Notes: generated by a model from the letters alone, not told the origin. 64,000 nt of DNA from Bacteroides fragilis (GCA_023664485.1 JAMPFK010000001.1:327788-391787), one strand, 5' to 3'. Counted from the stretch's first letter, positions 52,734 to 61,896 are shown. Made by a program: numbers and translations.

Positions 52734-53648
52734 ATGCCCTTTTTACGGTCATATCATACAAAAAATCAAGAAAATTCGACGACAAATTCTCTCCGGACAC
52801 ATCTTATCACTCTTCATCAGGATATGCCGGCAAAGAGGGCGTCCTCTTTTATCTCACGGAAGCTCGGTGCATCCGTTACGGTGGAAGCTGCGTTCGCGCT
52901 GCCTTTGTTCCTGTTCTTTATGGTACAGGTTATATCGGCGGTGAATATGATCGGCATACAGAGCCGATTCGCGGCTGCGCTCCATCAGACGGGAAACAGG
53001 ATGGCGTTCGCGGGATATGCATACGGTAAAGCGGCGGGCGATGCGCTGCCCGGAGAAATCGCGATGACAGTATTGAGCCGGAGCTATGCGGAAAGCCAGG
53101 TCATAAAAAGCATTGGCAGGGATTATCTGGATAAGTCCTGTATTCGGAATGGAGCGGCAGGCGTTTCTTTTTATGGAACGTCCATTATGCAGGAGAACGA
53201 TATTATTGAAATCTGTCTGTCTTGCAGGCTGGAGCCGCTTTTTCCGATAACAGGGTTTCAGGGATTTGCGTTGCGGCAGCGCTATTATGGGCGGGCATGG
53301 ACGGGCTATGATGTGGAAGGGAGCGCCGGAGATTCTTCTGAAGACGATCCGATGGTCTATATTACGGAGACGGGAACGGTATACCATACGGATCGAAACT
53401 GCACTTATCTGAATCTTTCCGTTCAGGCGGTCGATGCCGCTGATATAGGGACATCCAGAAATCAGTCGGGCGGAAAGTATGCCGCCTGTGGAATATGCGG
53501 CAGGAAAAATGTTGGCGGAACCGTTTATATTACTGCGCAGGGAAACAGTTATCACTGCATGATTACCTGTTCCGGCCTGAAAAGGACTGTCTATACGGTG
53601 CCGTTATCCCAGACGGGAGGAAGGGGGAAATGTTCAAAATGCAGGTAA
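52734..53648 (+). CDS. TadE-like pseudopilin with cysteine-rich C-terminal repeats
   Basis: The protein has 304 residues with AAAGGAGG before the ATG. After a basic leader of about 45 residues comes GASVTVEAAFALPLFLFF, the TadE-type prepilin helix with its Glu. The C-terminal 90 residues contain two copies of a YHxxxxC-type unit: VYITETGTVYHTDRNCTYL and VYITAQGNSYHCMITCSGL, each followed by CGIC or CSKC. These could bind metal or form disulfides on the surface. Its end overlaps the next gene by 19 bases. It is probably a minor pilin. Confidence 0.8.
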   Translation: MPFLRSYHTKNQENSTTNSLRTHLITLHQDMPAKRASSFISRKLGASVTVEAAFALPLFLFFMVQVISAVNMIGIQSRFAAALHQTGNRMAFAGYAYGKAAGDALPGEIAMTVLSRSYAESQVIKSIGRDYLDKSCIRNGAAGVSFYGTSIMQENDIIEICLSCRLEPLFPITGFQGFALRQRYYGRAWTGYDVEGSAGDSSEDDPMVYITETGTVYHTDRNCTYLNLSVQAVDAADIGTSRNQSGGKYAACGICGRKNVGGTVYITAQGNSYHCMITCSGLKRTVYTVPLSQTGGRGKCSKCR

Positions 53649-54091
53649 TGACAGATGGGGGAAACAATATAATAGAAGGAATTGCCCTGATTTATATGAG
53701 CGTGTGCATGGTATTCGATATCAGACGCAGGGAAATTCCGCTATGGCTGATTCTTTTTGGTATGGCGGCGGCGTTAGGCATCGATCTGTGGCGGATAGGA
53801 GAAGGGGCCGTTACGGCGGCGGAGATGGGGCTTTCTTTGCTTCCGGGTATTTTTTTCCTGCTGACGGGTCTGCTCACGGGAGAAAAAGTAGGGTATGGAG
53901 ACGGCCTGCTATTGCTCTTCGCGGGGCTTCTGCTCGGCGCATACCGGTGTTTTCTGGCGCTTGGCGCCGGCCTTGTGTTTTCGGCGGCGGTATCGCTGTT
54001 CTTATTGTTGTTTCGCAGGGCGGACAGGAACAGCCGGATACCATTCGTGCCGTTTCTCGTATGCGGAATGGGGGTCGTCATGTTTGTATAG
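53630..54091 (+). CDS. second A24 prepilin peptidase
   Basis: ATG 53630 (MFKMQVMTDGGNN) follows GGGAGGAAGGGGG and gives 153 residues with about six helices. The first catalytic Asp is in CMVFDIRRREIPLWL and the second in VGYGDGLLLLFAG, giving the GxGD peptidase pattern. It differs clearly from the peptidase at the start of the operon, so it is not a recent duplicate. It may handle the TadE-like proteins that flank it, while the first handles Flp; this is inference. Confidence 0.85.
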   Translation: MFKMQVMTDGGNNIIEGIALIYMSVCMVFDIRRREIPLWLILFGMAAALGIDLWRIGEGAVTAAEMGLSLLPGIFFLLTGLLTGEKVGYGDGLLLLFAGLLLGAYRCFLALGAGLVFSAAVSLFLLLFRRADRNSRIPFVPFLVCGMGVVMFV

Positions 54092-54557
54092 AAAGCTTTA
54101 TCGGAAAAAAGTAAAAGGATATATGACGGTGGAGGCGGGATTTATCATATCATGGGTGATTTTTCTGTTCGTGTTCCTGTTATATGCCTGTTTTTATCTT
54201 TATGATAAATGCGTGCTGTTTCAGGATGCGTATACGCTCTGCTTCCGTGGGAGCGTTCAAAAAGAAGAGAAAGAAGCGCTCGCCTATGTCCAAGCGCATA
54301 TGCAGGAACAGTTCGGCGGCAAATATCTTGGAACAGACGGCGTACAGGGGGATGCCGGGAAAGAAGGACAGGAGGTAATCGTTTCCGGGACGTGCGGCGT
54401 AAAGATTCCGTTCGGACATTTTTTGACGCTGGCCGGGAATGACGGATGGCATATCAGGACAGAGGCGAGGGCGCGCATCATGAACCCGACGCGTATCATC
54501 CGGTGCTGCAGAATGGCGGAAAATGCGTTGGAGGGCCTGTGGGAACAGGGAAAGTAA
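54084..54557 (+). CDS. TadE-like minor pseudopilin
   Basis: I take the TTG at 54084 as start, overlapping the peptidase stop at 54091. The N-terminus is then basic (LYRKLYRKKVKGYMTVEAGF), as needed before the pseudopilin helix TVEAGFIISWVIFLFVFLLYA; ATG 54123 would remove this part. It has 157 residues. The Glu at +5-like position and the helix place it with TadE. The remainder is a small extracytoplasmic domain with no named motif. Confidence 0.75.
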   Translation: MYRKLYRKKVKGYMTVEAGFIISWVIFLFVFLLYACFYLYDKCVLFQDAYTLCFRGSVQKEEKEALAYVQAHMQEQFGGKYLGTDGVQGDAGKEGQEVIVSGTCGVKIPFGHFLTLAGNDGWHIRTEARARIMNPTRIIRCCRMAENALEGLWEQGK

Positions 54558-54592
54558 AAGATGGGTGAAGAGAAAAGAAAGGCGGGAGGATT

Positions 54593-55972
54593 ATGATAGA
54601 AGCGACTTATTTTAAAGATTATCAGCATAATTATCTGATTTTAAAATGCAGGGAAACGGAGGCAGGGGAAAATTACCGGAGCCGCATGCTCGTTTCCGGT
54701 AAAATAGACAGGATCTTAAAGTGCTCCGTCCGGCATATCAACGGAGAAGCCTATTTTTATTATGATATCAGCTCCAGAGTGACAATGGAAAACCTTTACC
54801 GGGGAAAAAAGCTGTCTTATGAGCAGGTTCGGGATTTTTTCAGGCAGATGGATATGATCTGCCGGACGCTGACGGATTTTTTCATGGACGAGGCAGGACT
54901 GCTGGCGCGTCCGGACAGTATCTACTACGATCTGTCTTCCGCAAAATATTTCGGATTGTACTACCCGGGAAAGGCGGAGCCGGCGGAAAATCCATACGAG
55001 CAGCTTATGGAGTTTTTACTGCGCCATACGGATTCGGACAACCGGGCGCTGGCCGATATCCTTTACCGGATTTATGAGATGTCCGGGGAGAGCTGTTTTT
55101 CCATGGCAGATGCGCTGGCGCTGTTTGAAGAGGAGGAGGATGTTTTAGAGACAGAAGCGGTCCTTGAGGAGTGTCTGACGGAGCGCATAAGCGGCGGCGT
55201 GGAAGAAGAACCGAAAGAAAGTGGAAGAGACCGGGAAGAGGACGGGGAAGAAGAGGAGAAAAGCGGAATGCCCCGCTCCGGCCGGGAGAAAAATACGGTC
55301 TTTTACGGCGTCTTCGCGGCCCTGTCGCTGTGCGGAACAGGCGGCGCCGTTTGGCTCTATCTGCATTTTACGCTGACGGAACGGGAGACCCTGCTGCTCA
55401 TAGGTTGTCTGGCGGTGATGGGCCTGTGCTTTCTGTTTTCCGTGATACAGCTGCTGCTTTCGGGGAGAAAGAGCAGAGAAAAAGATCAGGAGGACGAGGC
55501 GCTGATATGGGATATCGAAGATGAATTTCGGGAAGAAAGGCCGGTCGCGGTACAGGATGTTTTAGACAGGAGCATGGGAATCTCCATGAACAGGGAAAAC
55601 AGGGGCACAGCGGCCTGTCAGGAGAAGCCGGAGACGCAGTATAGCGAAACGGTCTTTATCGATACCCGGAAACAGAAGGCGGAGAATAAGCTGTATTCGC
55701 TGGATAAGAAAAACAAGAAGCATATTGTTCTGACTCAGTTTCCTTTCAGCATTGGGAAAATGCCCGGCTGCGTGGACTGCGTGCTGACGGACGCTTCTAT
55801 CAGCAGGCTGCATGCGCGGATTGAAAAACAGGGCGAAAAAGTCCTTTTAACGGATATGAATTCTACGAACGGGACTTATAAGAACGGACTACGGATGGAG
55901 CCGAGCGAGACGGTGGAGATAGAGCCCGGCGATGAAATCCGGTTCGGGAAATTAAATTACTGTTATCGGTAA
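54593..55972 (+). CDS. DUF6382/FHA domain membrane protein
   Basis: The protein has 459 residues. Residues 1-175 are the DUF6382-like domain I know from clostridial FHA proteins (MIEATYFKDYQHNYLIL, YDISSRVTMENLY). A charged linker leads to two transmembrane helices at about 237-290. At 375-459 lies an FHA domain (FSIGKMPGCVDCVLTD, ISRLHARIEKQG, DMNSTNGTYKNG) that binds phosphothreonine peptides. It is the last gene of the tad operon. It suggests control of the pilus by Ser/Thr phosphorylation; the kinase is not in the window. Confidence 0.86.
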   Translation: MIEATYFKDYQHNYLILKCRETEAGENYRSRMLVSGKIDRILKCSVRHINGEAYFYYDISSRVTMENLYRGKKLSYEQVRDFFRQMDMICRTLTDFFMDEAGLLARPDSIYYDLSSAKYFGLYYPGKAEPAENPYEQLMEFLLRHTDSDNRALADILYRIYEMSGESCFSMADALALFEEEEDVLETEAVLEECLTERISGGVEEEPKESGRDREEDGEEEEKSGMPRSGREKNTVFYGVFAALSLCGTGGAVWLYLHFTLTERETLLLIGCLAVMGLCFLFSVIQLLLSGRKSREKDQEDEALIWDIEDEFREERPVAVQDVLDRSMGISMNRENRGTAACQEKPETQYSETVFIDTRKQKAENKLYSLDKKNKKHIVLTQFPFSIGKMPGCVDCVLTDASISRLHARIEKQGEKVLLTDMNSTNGTYKNGLRMEPSETVEIEPGDEIRFGKLNYCYR

Positions 55973-55991
55973 AAATCGATAGAAAAACGAG

Positions 55992-56020
55992 TTGTTTTAT
56001 GAGAATGAATTTAATATAAT
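55992..56020 (+). promoter_or_regulatory. promoter of the arabinofuranosidase gene
   Basis: TTGTTT (55992-55997) and TATAAT (56015-56020) are 17 bp apart, 30 bases before the start. No catabolite-repression site is obvious. Confidence 0.6.
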
Positions 56021-56050
56021 GGAGAAAAGACAAGCATAAGGAGCGGAGAT

Positions 56051-57553
56051 ATGGCAAAAGTATACATCAATGAAAAAAATAAAAAAGGGCATATTCAGCC
56101 GGAAATCTATGGACATTTCTCAGAACATCTCGGAAGGTGCATTTATGAAGGGCTGTATGTGGGAGAAAATCCGGAGATTCCGAATGTAAACGGTATGCGT
56201 ACGGACGTCGTGGAGGCGCTGAAGGAAATGCAGATTCCGGTGCTTCGCTGGCCGGGAGGATGCTTTGCGGATGAATACCACTGGAAGGACGGTATCGGCC
56301 CGAAAGAAACGAGAAAGAAAATGATCAATACGCATTGGGGCGGCGTGGTTGAAGATAACAGCTTTGGCACGCATGAATTTTTTGAATTGTGCAGACAGCT
56401 CGGATGCAAGACCTATGTGAACGGTAATGTGGGAAGCGGGACCGTGCAGGAAATGAGCGAGTGGATAGAGTACATGACCTTCGACGGCGTTTCGCCGATG
56501 GCGGAGCTGCGGAAAAAGAACGGGCACGAGGAGCCCTGGAAGGTTGATTATTTTGGCGTTGGGAACGAGAACTGGGGCTGCGGCGGGAATATGACGCCGG
56601 AATATTATGGAAATCTTTACCGCAGATATCAGACCTATGTAAGACAGTATCACGGCGATGCGCCGATTCAGAAAATATGCTGTGGAGCGGACGGAGGGGA
56701 TTACGATTGGACGGAGAATGTCCTGAAAACCTGTACCGCGCATTTGAAGCAGGGCAACATGCTTATGGACGGCCTTTCCCTGCATTATTATACAGTGCCG
56801 GGCGACTGGCAGGGAAAAGGAAGCGCGACGGATTTCGATGAGGAGATCTGGTATAAGACCTTGAAGAAAGCCCTTTATATGGACGAGCTGGTCAGCCGTC
56901 ACGGCGCGATCATGGACAAGTATGATCCGGATCGGAAAATCGGCATGATAGTAGATGAATGGGGCTGTTGGTTCGATGTGGAACCGGGAACGAATCCGGG
57001 TTTCCTGTATCAGCAGAACACGATGCGGGATGCGCTCGTGGCGGGTATTACGTTAAATATTTTCAATAAACATTGTGATCGTGTAAAGATGGCATGCATC
57101 GCGCAGACGGTAAACGTACTGCAGTCCGTCGCTCTGACAGAAGGGCCCAGGATGCTTTTAACGCCTACTTATCATGTTTTCCATATGTATAAGCATCATC
57201 AGGGCGCGGAGCTTTTGGAAAGCTTTGTAGAAGGGAATAAGACCGTTGGCACAGAAGAATACCAGGTTCCGGAAATCAGCGAATCCGTATCGGTAAGCGC
57301 CGACGGAACGGTGAATGTGACGCTCAGCAATCTGTCTGTTACGGAAGAAGTACCGGTGGAACTGCTCTTAGCGGAAATGGAGCCTTCCCGGATCGAAGCG
57401 GCGGTTCTGACAGGCGCGATGAGGGCATATAATACCTTTGAAGAGCCGGAGAACGTAAAGGAAGAAGTTTATACGGACTATCAGGCAGACGGAAGAAAAA
57501 TCAGCTTCCTTATGCCCGCGTGCAGCGTTATCGCATTCCGTATAAAGGGATGA
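56051..57553 (+). CDS. abfA: GH51 alpha-L-arabinofuranosidase
   Basis: The cytoplasmic enzyme of 500 residues releases terminal arabinose from arabino-oligosaccharides. The N-terminus QPEIYGHFSEHLGRCIYEGLY and RWPGGCFADEYHWKDGIGP are GH51 hallmarks. The acid/base Glu is in FGVGNENWGCGG and the nucleophile Glu in MIVDEWGCWFDVEPG. A C-terminal beta domain starts at about 400. There is no signal peptide. It stands without other pentose genes nearby, so substrate import must be encoded elsewhere. Confidence 0.94.
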   Translation: MAKVYINEKNKKGHIQPEIYGHFSEHLGRCIYEGLYVGENPEIPNVNGMRTDVVEALKEMQIPVLRWPGGCFADEYHWKDGIGPKETRKKMINTHWGGVVEDNSFGTHEFFELCRQLGCKTYVNGNVGSGTVQEMSEWIEYMTFDGVSPMAELRKKNGHEEPWKVDYFGVGNENWGCGGNMTPEYYGNLYRRYQTYVRQYHGDAPIQKICCGADGGDYDWTENVLKTCTAHLKQGNMLMDGLSLHYYTVPGDWQGKGSATDFDEEIWYKTLKKALYMDELVSRHGAIMDKYDPDRKIGMIVDEWGCWFDVEPGTNPGFLYQQNTMRDALVAGITLNIFNKHCDRVKMACIAQTVNVLQSVALTEGPRMLLTPTYHVFHMYKHHQGAELLESFVEGNKTVGTEEYQVPEISESVSVSADGTVNVTLSNLSVTEEVPVELLLAEMEPSRIEAAVLTGAMRAYNTFEEPENVKEEVYTDYQADGRKISFLMPACSVIAFRIKG

Positions 57554-57825
57554 CGGAACAAAGACGGCCATGCAGAAGATGCTTGACCGCGGATATGGAC
57601 CGGGAAGAATATTTTCAAAATTTACATACTTATATTGCGAATCTGGATTCCGATATCAAAGCCGGTCAGCCGGTATATGAAGAAAGGCTGGACTGCTGCA
57701 GGAACTGCGATCTGCTGTTGGACGGGATGTGCAGGGCCTGCGGCTGTTTTGTCGAACTGCGGGCGGCTCTTCGTAAAAACGCCTGTCCCTATGATAAATG
57801 GAAAGCGGAGACGGATTTCGAGTGA
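57550..57825 (+). CDS. DUF6171 cysteine-rich small protein
   Basis: The ATG at 57550 overlaps the abfA stop in an ATGA arrangement; 91 residues. It has cysteine pairs PCRRCL, CCRNCDLL, MCRACGCF and a last one in NACPYDKW, suggesting one or two zinc sites. I know this layout as DUF6171 in Lachnospiraceae. Co-translation with the arabinosidase need not mean a shared function. Confidence 0.75.
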   Translation: MTEQRRPCRRCLTADMDREEYFQNLHTYIANLDSDIKAGQPVYEERLDCCRNCDLLLDGMCRACGCFVELRAALRKNACPYDKWKAETDFE

Positions 57826-57876
57826 ATAAAGCAGAATAAATTTCAGGGATGAATACCAGGAAGGGCATGAGATGTC

Positions 57877-58947
57877 ATGGTATATGGGCAGTTGGACAAT
57901 TTGCTGACGGAACAGGGATTTTGTAAGGTGCCTTCTAACCTTCCGGAATTTTCTTTTTTCTTCCGCCGGGAAAGCGCATATGTGAATGTGCTGCATGTAA
58001 TCGATTATAAACCGAATCTCTATATCACCGAGGATCAATATGCGCATGTGAAAGGAAAAATACTGGAATTTTTCCGGGAAAAGGGCTTTGATGAGGTGCA
58101 TATCTTATCTCTGCTGATCGGAGAGGATACGGAGAAGGCGAAACGGCTGTGCGGAAACGACGCTTTTTGCTGGCTGATAGATTCGGTAAGGAACCGTCTG
58201 ATGATTCATGAAAATCAGGTGGCTGATTTTTATGGAATGAAAGGTGTGTTGGAGAAATTTCTGGATGAGATTTCAGCCGCGCCGCCAATGGGGACAAACG
58301 ACGCATATGAGCCGGAACCAGTGCCAGAACCTGTTGGATTTATGGAGTCGGTAAAGGGGCAGATGCGTTCGTTCGGCGGTAATATTCTGCTCGTTGCGGC
58401 GAATGTGATTTTATTCATTTTATGTACATTTACCGGCGAATTGGTATATAATATAGGTGGTTTCAGTGTCATGGACCTGATACAGGGGGGCGGCTGGTAC
58501 CGCATGGTCAGCAGTATGTTTCTTCATGCGGATATTGGACATCTCGTCAGCAATATGCTGATTTTGTATTATATTGGAAACGCCGTGGAAAAAAAGACAG
58601 GGCATCTGCCTTATCTGATCTTATATTTTATGTCCGGGATTGCCGGAAATGTTTTTTCGGCAGGATATGAACTGTTTACGGGCTATTATATAAGCTCGAT
58701 CGGAGCCAGCGGCGCCATATTTGGTGTGGAGGGAGCTCTTTTAATGCTGGCGCTTGTGCACAGAGGAAAGTTCGCCGAGGCAACGACGGGCAGGATCGTT
58801 TTTTCAATCGCTTTTTCTCTTTACTGTGGATTTACGAGCAGAAATGTTGATAACGCGGCCCATATCGGCGGATTGCTGATGGGCTTTCTGCTGGCGGGTA
58901 TTTTCTGGCTGTTTACGCCCGGAAGCAGGAAAGAACGGATGAGATGA
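57877..58947 (+). CDS. rhomboid-family intramembrane serine protease
   Basis: The 356-residue protein has an N-terminal soluble domain of about 170 residues and a six-helix rhomboid core. The catalytic Ser lies in SSIGASGAIFGVEGALL and the catalytic His in DNAAHIGGLLMGF. MFLHADIGHLVSNMLILY contains the conserved His-Asn of helix 2. Rhomboids cut transmembrane helices; the substrate is unknown. The soluble domain resembles those of Firmicutes GluP-like rhomboids only in layout. Confidence 0.9.
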   Translation: MVYGQLDNLLTEQGFCKVPSNLPEFSFFFRRESAYVNVLHVIDYKPNLYITEDQYAHVKGKILEFFREKGFDEVHILSLLIGEDTEKAKRLCGNDAFCWLIDSVRNRLMIHENQVADFYGMKGVLEKFLDEISAAPPMGTNDAYEPEPVPEPVGFMESVKGQMRSFGGNILLVAANVILFILCTFTGELVYNIGGFSVMDLIQGGGWYRMVSSMFLHADIGHLVSNMLILYYIGNAVEKKTGHLPYLILYFMSGIAGNVFSAGYELFTGYYISSIGASGAIFGVEGALLMLALVHRGKFAEATTGRIVFSIAFSLYCGFTSRNVDNAAHIGGLLMGFLLAGIFWLFTPGSRKERMR

Positions 58948-58966
58948 ATAAATATGGAGGACTGGA

Positions 58967-59959
58967 ATGAAGATTAATATTTATTATGGCGGAAGAGGAC
59001 TGATAGACGACCCGACGCTTTATGTCCTGGAAAAAATGGGAGAGGTGCTCGACGAGCTTCGCGTGACCGTGGAAACCTTTCGGCTGATGGATTCCAAAAA
59101 CAGCATTACCACATTGCCACAGACATTGAAAGAGGCAGATGGAATTATTCTCGCAACGACAGTGGAGTGGTATGGAATCGGCGGTTATATGCAGCAGTTT
59201 CTGGATGCCTGCTGGCTGTATGGGGATAAGGAAAAAATCAGCGAGATCTATATGTGCCCGATCGTAATGTCTACAACCTATGGCGAACAGGAGGGAAAAC
59301 TGAATCTTGCTACCGCATGGGAAATCCTGGGCGGACGTCCCTGCAGCGGCCTGTGCGGTTATATCGCGGATACGGGTATTTTGGAGGGCAATGAAGAATA
59401 TCTGCGCATTATCGAGAAGAAAGCAGAAAATCTTTATCGGACGATCAATCAGAAAATGCCCTGCCTTCCGGCGAGCAATCAGGCGGTCAAGCAGAAAATC
59501 TCTATTCCGAGAAATATCGATCTGACGCCGCAGGAATCCGAACAGCTTTCCCAGTATGCTTCGGACGACAGCTATGTACAACGCCAGAAAGCGGATATTC
59601 AGGAATTGACAAGCCTGTTCCGGGATTTGATGGGAAACAGCGAGAAAGAGAATAATACGGAGTTTTTACAGGAATTAAAGACGCATTTTCAGCCGCAGGC
59701 CGGCGTTGCGGCCAGATATAAAATCGTAATTGAAGAGAAAAAGAAGCCGCTTATCCTTGAAGTGAACGGCGCACAGCTGAACTGCTTCTATGGAGAAGGA
59801 AGTTCTTTCGATGTAGAGATTCAGATGAGCAGAGATTCCATGACAGAAATTGTTTCCGGAGCAACGACCTTCCAGCGTTCTTTTATGGCGGGCGATATGA
59901 AGCTGAAAGGCGATTTCAAGATTCTGAAGACACTGGATCAGATTTTTGTTTTTGCATAG
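58967..59959 (+). CDS. flavodoxin-fold oxidoreductase fused to an SCP2 sterol-carrier domain
   Basis: The protein has 330 residues. Residues about 1-170 form an NAD(P)H-dependent FMN reductase-like flavodoxin fold (MKINIYYGGRGLIDDP; DGIILATTVEWYGIGGYMQQFLD). Residues about 235-330 match an SCP2-type lipid-binding domain (ARYKIVIEEKKKPLILEV, ...GATTFQRSFMAGDMKLKGDFKIL). The fusion suggests a flavin redox reaction on a hydrophobic compound. GGAGG precedes the ATG. Partner unknown. Confidence 0.8.
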   Translation: MKINIYYGGRGLIDDPTLYVLEKMGEVLDELRVTVETFRLMDSKNSITTLPQTLKEADGIILATTVEWYGIGGYMQQFLDACWLYGDKEKISEIYMCPIVMSTTYGEQEGKLNLATAWEILGGRPCSGLCGYIADTGILEGNEEYLRIIEKKAENLYRTINQKMPCLPASNQAVKQKISIPRNIDLTPQESEQLSQYASDDSYVQRQKADIQELTSLFRDLMGNSEKENNTEFLQELKTHFQPQAGVAARYKIVIEEKKKPLILEVNGAQLNCFYGEGSSFDVEIQMSRDSMTEIVSGATTFQRSFMAGDMKLKGDFKILKTLDQIFVFA

Positions 59960-59994
59960 ATGATGCGCATAAAAAGAAAGGCATGGTTATAAGA

Positions 59995-60405
59995 ATGAGA
60001 GACGAAAACTGTATTTTCTGTAAAATTGCAAATGGAGAGATACCTTCTAAAACATTATATGAGGATGAAGAATTCCGGGTCATTCTGGATTTGGGCCCGG
60101 CAGCGGCGGGTCATGCCCTGATTCTGCCGAAAAATCACTATGCGGATTTGTATGAGCTGCCGGAAGATACGGCTGCGCACGCGATGCTGCTCGCAAAAAA
60201 AATGGCGGGACAGATAACGGAAAAGCTGAACTGCGACGGTTTTAATCTGATGCAGAACAACGGCGAAGCGGCGGGACAGACCGTGTTTCACTTTCATATG
60301 CATCTGATTCCAAGATATAAGGATGACGGACAGAAGATAGGCTGGAAGCCGGGAAAGCCTTCTTCGGAGGAATTGGAAGAAATCAAAGATCGGATTCTGC
60401 AATAA
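59995..60405 (+). CDS. HIT-family nucleotide hydrolase
   Basis: The protein has 136 residues from ATG 59995 (MRDENCIFCKIANGEIPS); an in-frame ATG at 59983 is possible, but its AAAGG is too close. The histidine triad is VFHFHMHLIPRY, and the N-terminal CIFC motif is common in Hint-type members. It is likely an adenosine 5'-monophosphoramidase or related nucleotide hydrolase. It lies 50 bases before the fumarase genes. Confidence 0.92.
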   Translation: MRDENCIFCKIANGEIPSKTLYEDEEFRVILDLGPAAAGHALILPKNHYADLYELPEDTAAHAMLLAKKMAGQITEKLNCDGFNLMQNNGEAAGQTVFHFHMHLIPRYKDDGQKIGWKPGKPSSEELEEIKDRILQ

Positions 60406-60454
60406 CCCGGAAATCAAGCGGGAGTCTGGTACAGGAAATGACGCGGAGGATGAA

Positions 60455-61297
60455 ATGCGCACAATAGACGTAGCGGAAATTACAAATCATATTAAGGAGA
60501 TGTGCATCGAGGCGAATCATTTTCTGGCGCAGGATATGGACGCCGCGATGAAAAAAGCGACGGAGACGGAAAAGTCGCCGTTAGGAAAACAGATCCTGTG
60601 CCAGCTGCAGGACAACCTGAAAATTGCCGGCGAAGATATGATACCGATTTGCCAGGATACGGGCATGGCGGTCATTTTCATGGAAATCGGGCAGGAGGTT
60701 CATTTTACGGGCGGCATATTGGAAGATGCTGTTAACGAAGGCGTGAGAAGAGGGTATACGGAGGGATATCTTAGAAAGTCAGTTGTGAATGACCCGCTCG
60801 TCAGAGAGAATACGAAGGATAATACGCCGGCGGTCATTCATTATGAAATGACACCGGGAGAGCGGGTGAAAATTACGGTCGCTCCAAAGGGTTTTGGAAG
60901 CGAGAATATGAGCAGAGTTTTTATGCTAAAGCCGGCGGACGGCATAGAGGGCGTTAAAAATGCGATCCTTACCGCGGTAAAAGATGCGGGTCCTAACGCC
61001 TGTCCGCCGATGGTAATCGGCGTTGGAATCGGCGGGACCTTTGAGAAATGTGCATTGATGGCGAAGAAGGCATTGACGCGGCCTGTCGATGAGCGTTCGG
61101 CAATTCCCCATGTAAGGGAATTAGAGGAGGAAATGCTCGAAAAAATCAACCGGACAGGCATCGGGCCGGGCGGGCTGGGAGGAACAACGACGGCACTGGC
61201 GGTCAATATCAATACCTGTCCGACGCATATTGCCGGACTGCCTGTCGGAATCAATATCTGCTGTCATGTGAACAGACATACGGTGCGGATAATCTGA
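60455..61297 (+). CDS. class I fumarate hydratase, alpha subunit
   Basis: The 280-residue subunit carries the iron-sulfur cluster. The three cluster cysteines are probably those in MIPICQDTGMA, GGTFEKCALMAKKAL and NINTCPTHIAG. With the beta subunit it interconverts fumarate and malate. The family also includes L-tartrate dehydratase TtdA, which has a similar layout; fumarase is more likely given the general genomic role and full conservation. GGAGG is just before the ATG. Confidence 0.88.
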   Translation: MRTIDVAEITNHIKEMCIEANHFLAQDMDAAMKKATETEKSPLGKQILCQLQDNLKIAGEDMIPICQDTGMAVIFMEIGQEVHFTGGILEDAVNEGVRRGYTEGYLRKSVVNDPLVRENTKDNTPAVIHYEMTPGERVKITVAPKGFGSENMSRVFMLKPADGIEGVKNAILTAVKDAGPNACPPMVIGVGIGGTFEKCALMAKKALTRPVDERSAIPHVRELEEEMLEKINRTGIGPGGLGGTTTALAVNINTCPTHIAGLPVGINICCHVNRHTVRII

Positions 61298-61344
61298 TCG
61301 AAGGCGGGGAAGAATTGTGGAAGAGGAAGGAGCACAGCATAAGC

Positions 61345-61896
61345 ATGGAACAGCATATACAGGCGCCGATCAGTGCGGAGAATGCCGGAAAATTGAGAGC
61401 CGGAGACTATGTTTATATTACCGGAACTATTTATACGGCGAGAGATGCCGCCCATAAGAGAATGCAGGAAGCACTGGAAAAAGGAGAGGCCCTGCCGATT
61501 GAAATAGCGCATAATGTTATTTATTATATGGGGCCTTCGCCCGCGAGGGAAGGACGGCCCATTGGGTCCGCAGGGCCGACGACGGCAAGCCGCATGGATA
61601 AATATGCGCCAGAACTGCTGGATATGGGATTGATCGGCATGATCGGCAAGGGAAAGCGTTCCGATGCCGTAAGGGAAGCGATCATCAGAAATGGTGCGGT
61701 ATATTTTGCCGCAGTAGGCGGTGCGGGCGCGCTGTTATCCAAGTCCATTCTGTCATCGGAGGTAATCGCCTATGAAGATTTGGGGACGGAGGCCATCCGC
61801 CGGCTGGAAGTAAAAGATTTTCCGGTCATCGTCGTGATCGATTCTGCAGGAAATAATCTGTATGAGACGGCGGTTAGGGAATACTGCGGGTTGTAA
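61345..61896 (+). CDS. class I fumarate hydratase, beta subunit
   Basis: The 183-residue swivel-domain subunit starts at ATG 61345 (MEQHIQAPISAENAGKLRAGD), 47 bases after the alpha subunit; a TTG at 61315 is possible. Conserved motifs are GDYVYITGTIYTARDAAH, GPTTASRMDKYAPELL, GMIGKGKRSDAV and AAVGGAGALLSKSI. Split alpha/beta fumarases are normal in anaerobic clostridia. Confidence 0.9.
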   Translation: MEQHIQAPISAENAGKLRAGDYVYITGTIYTARDAAHKRMQEALEKGEALPIEIAHNVIYYMGPSPAREGRPIGSAGPTTASRMDKYAPELLDMGLIGMIGKGKRSDAVREAIIRNGAVYFAAVGGAGALLSKSILSSEVIAYEDLGTEAIRRLEVKDFPVIVVIDSAGNNLYETAVREYCGL

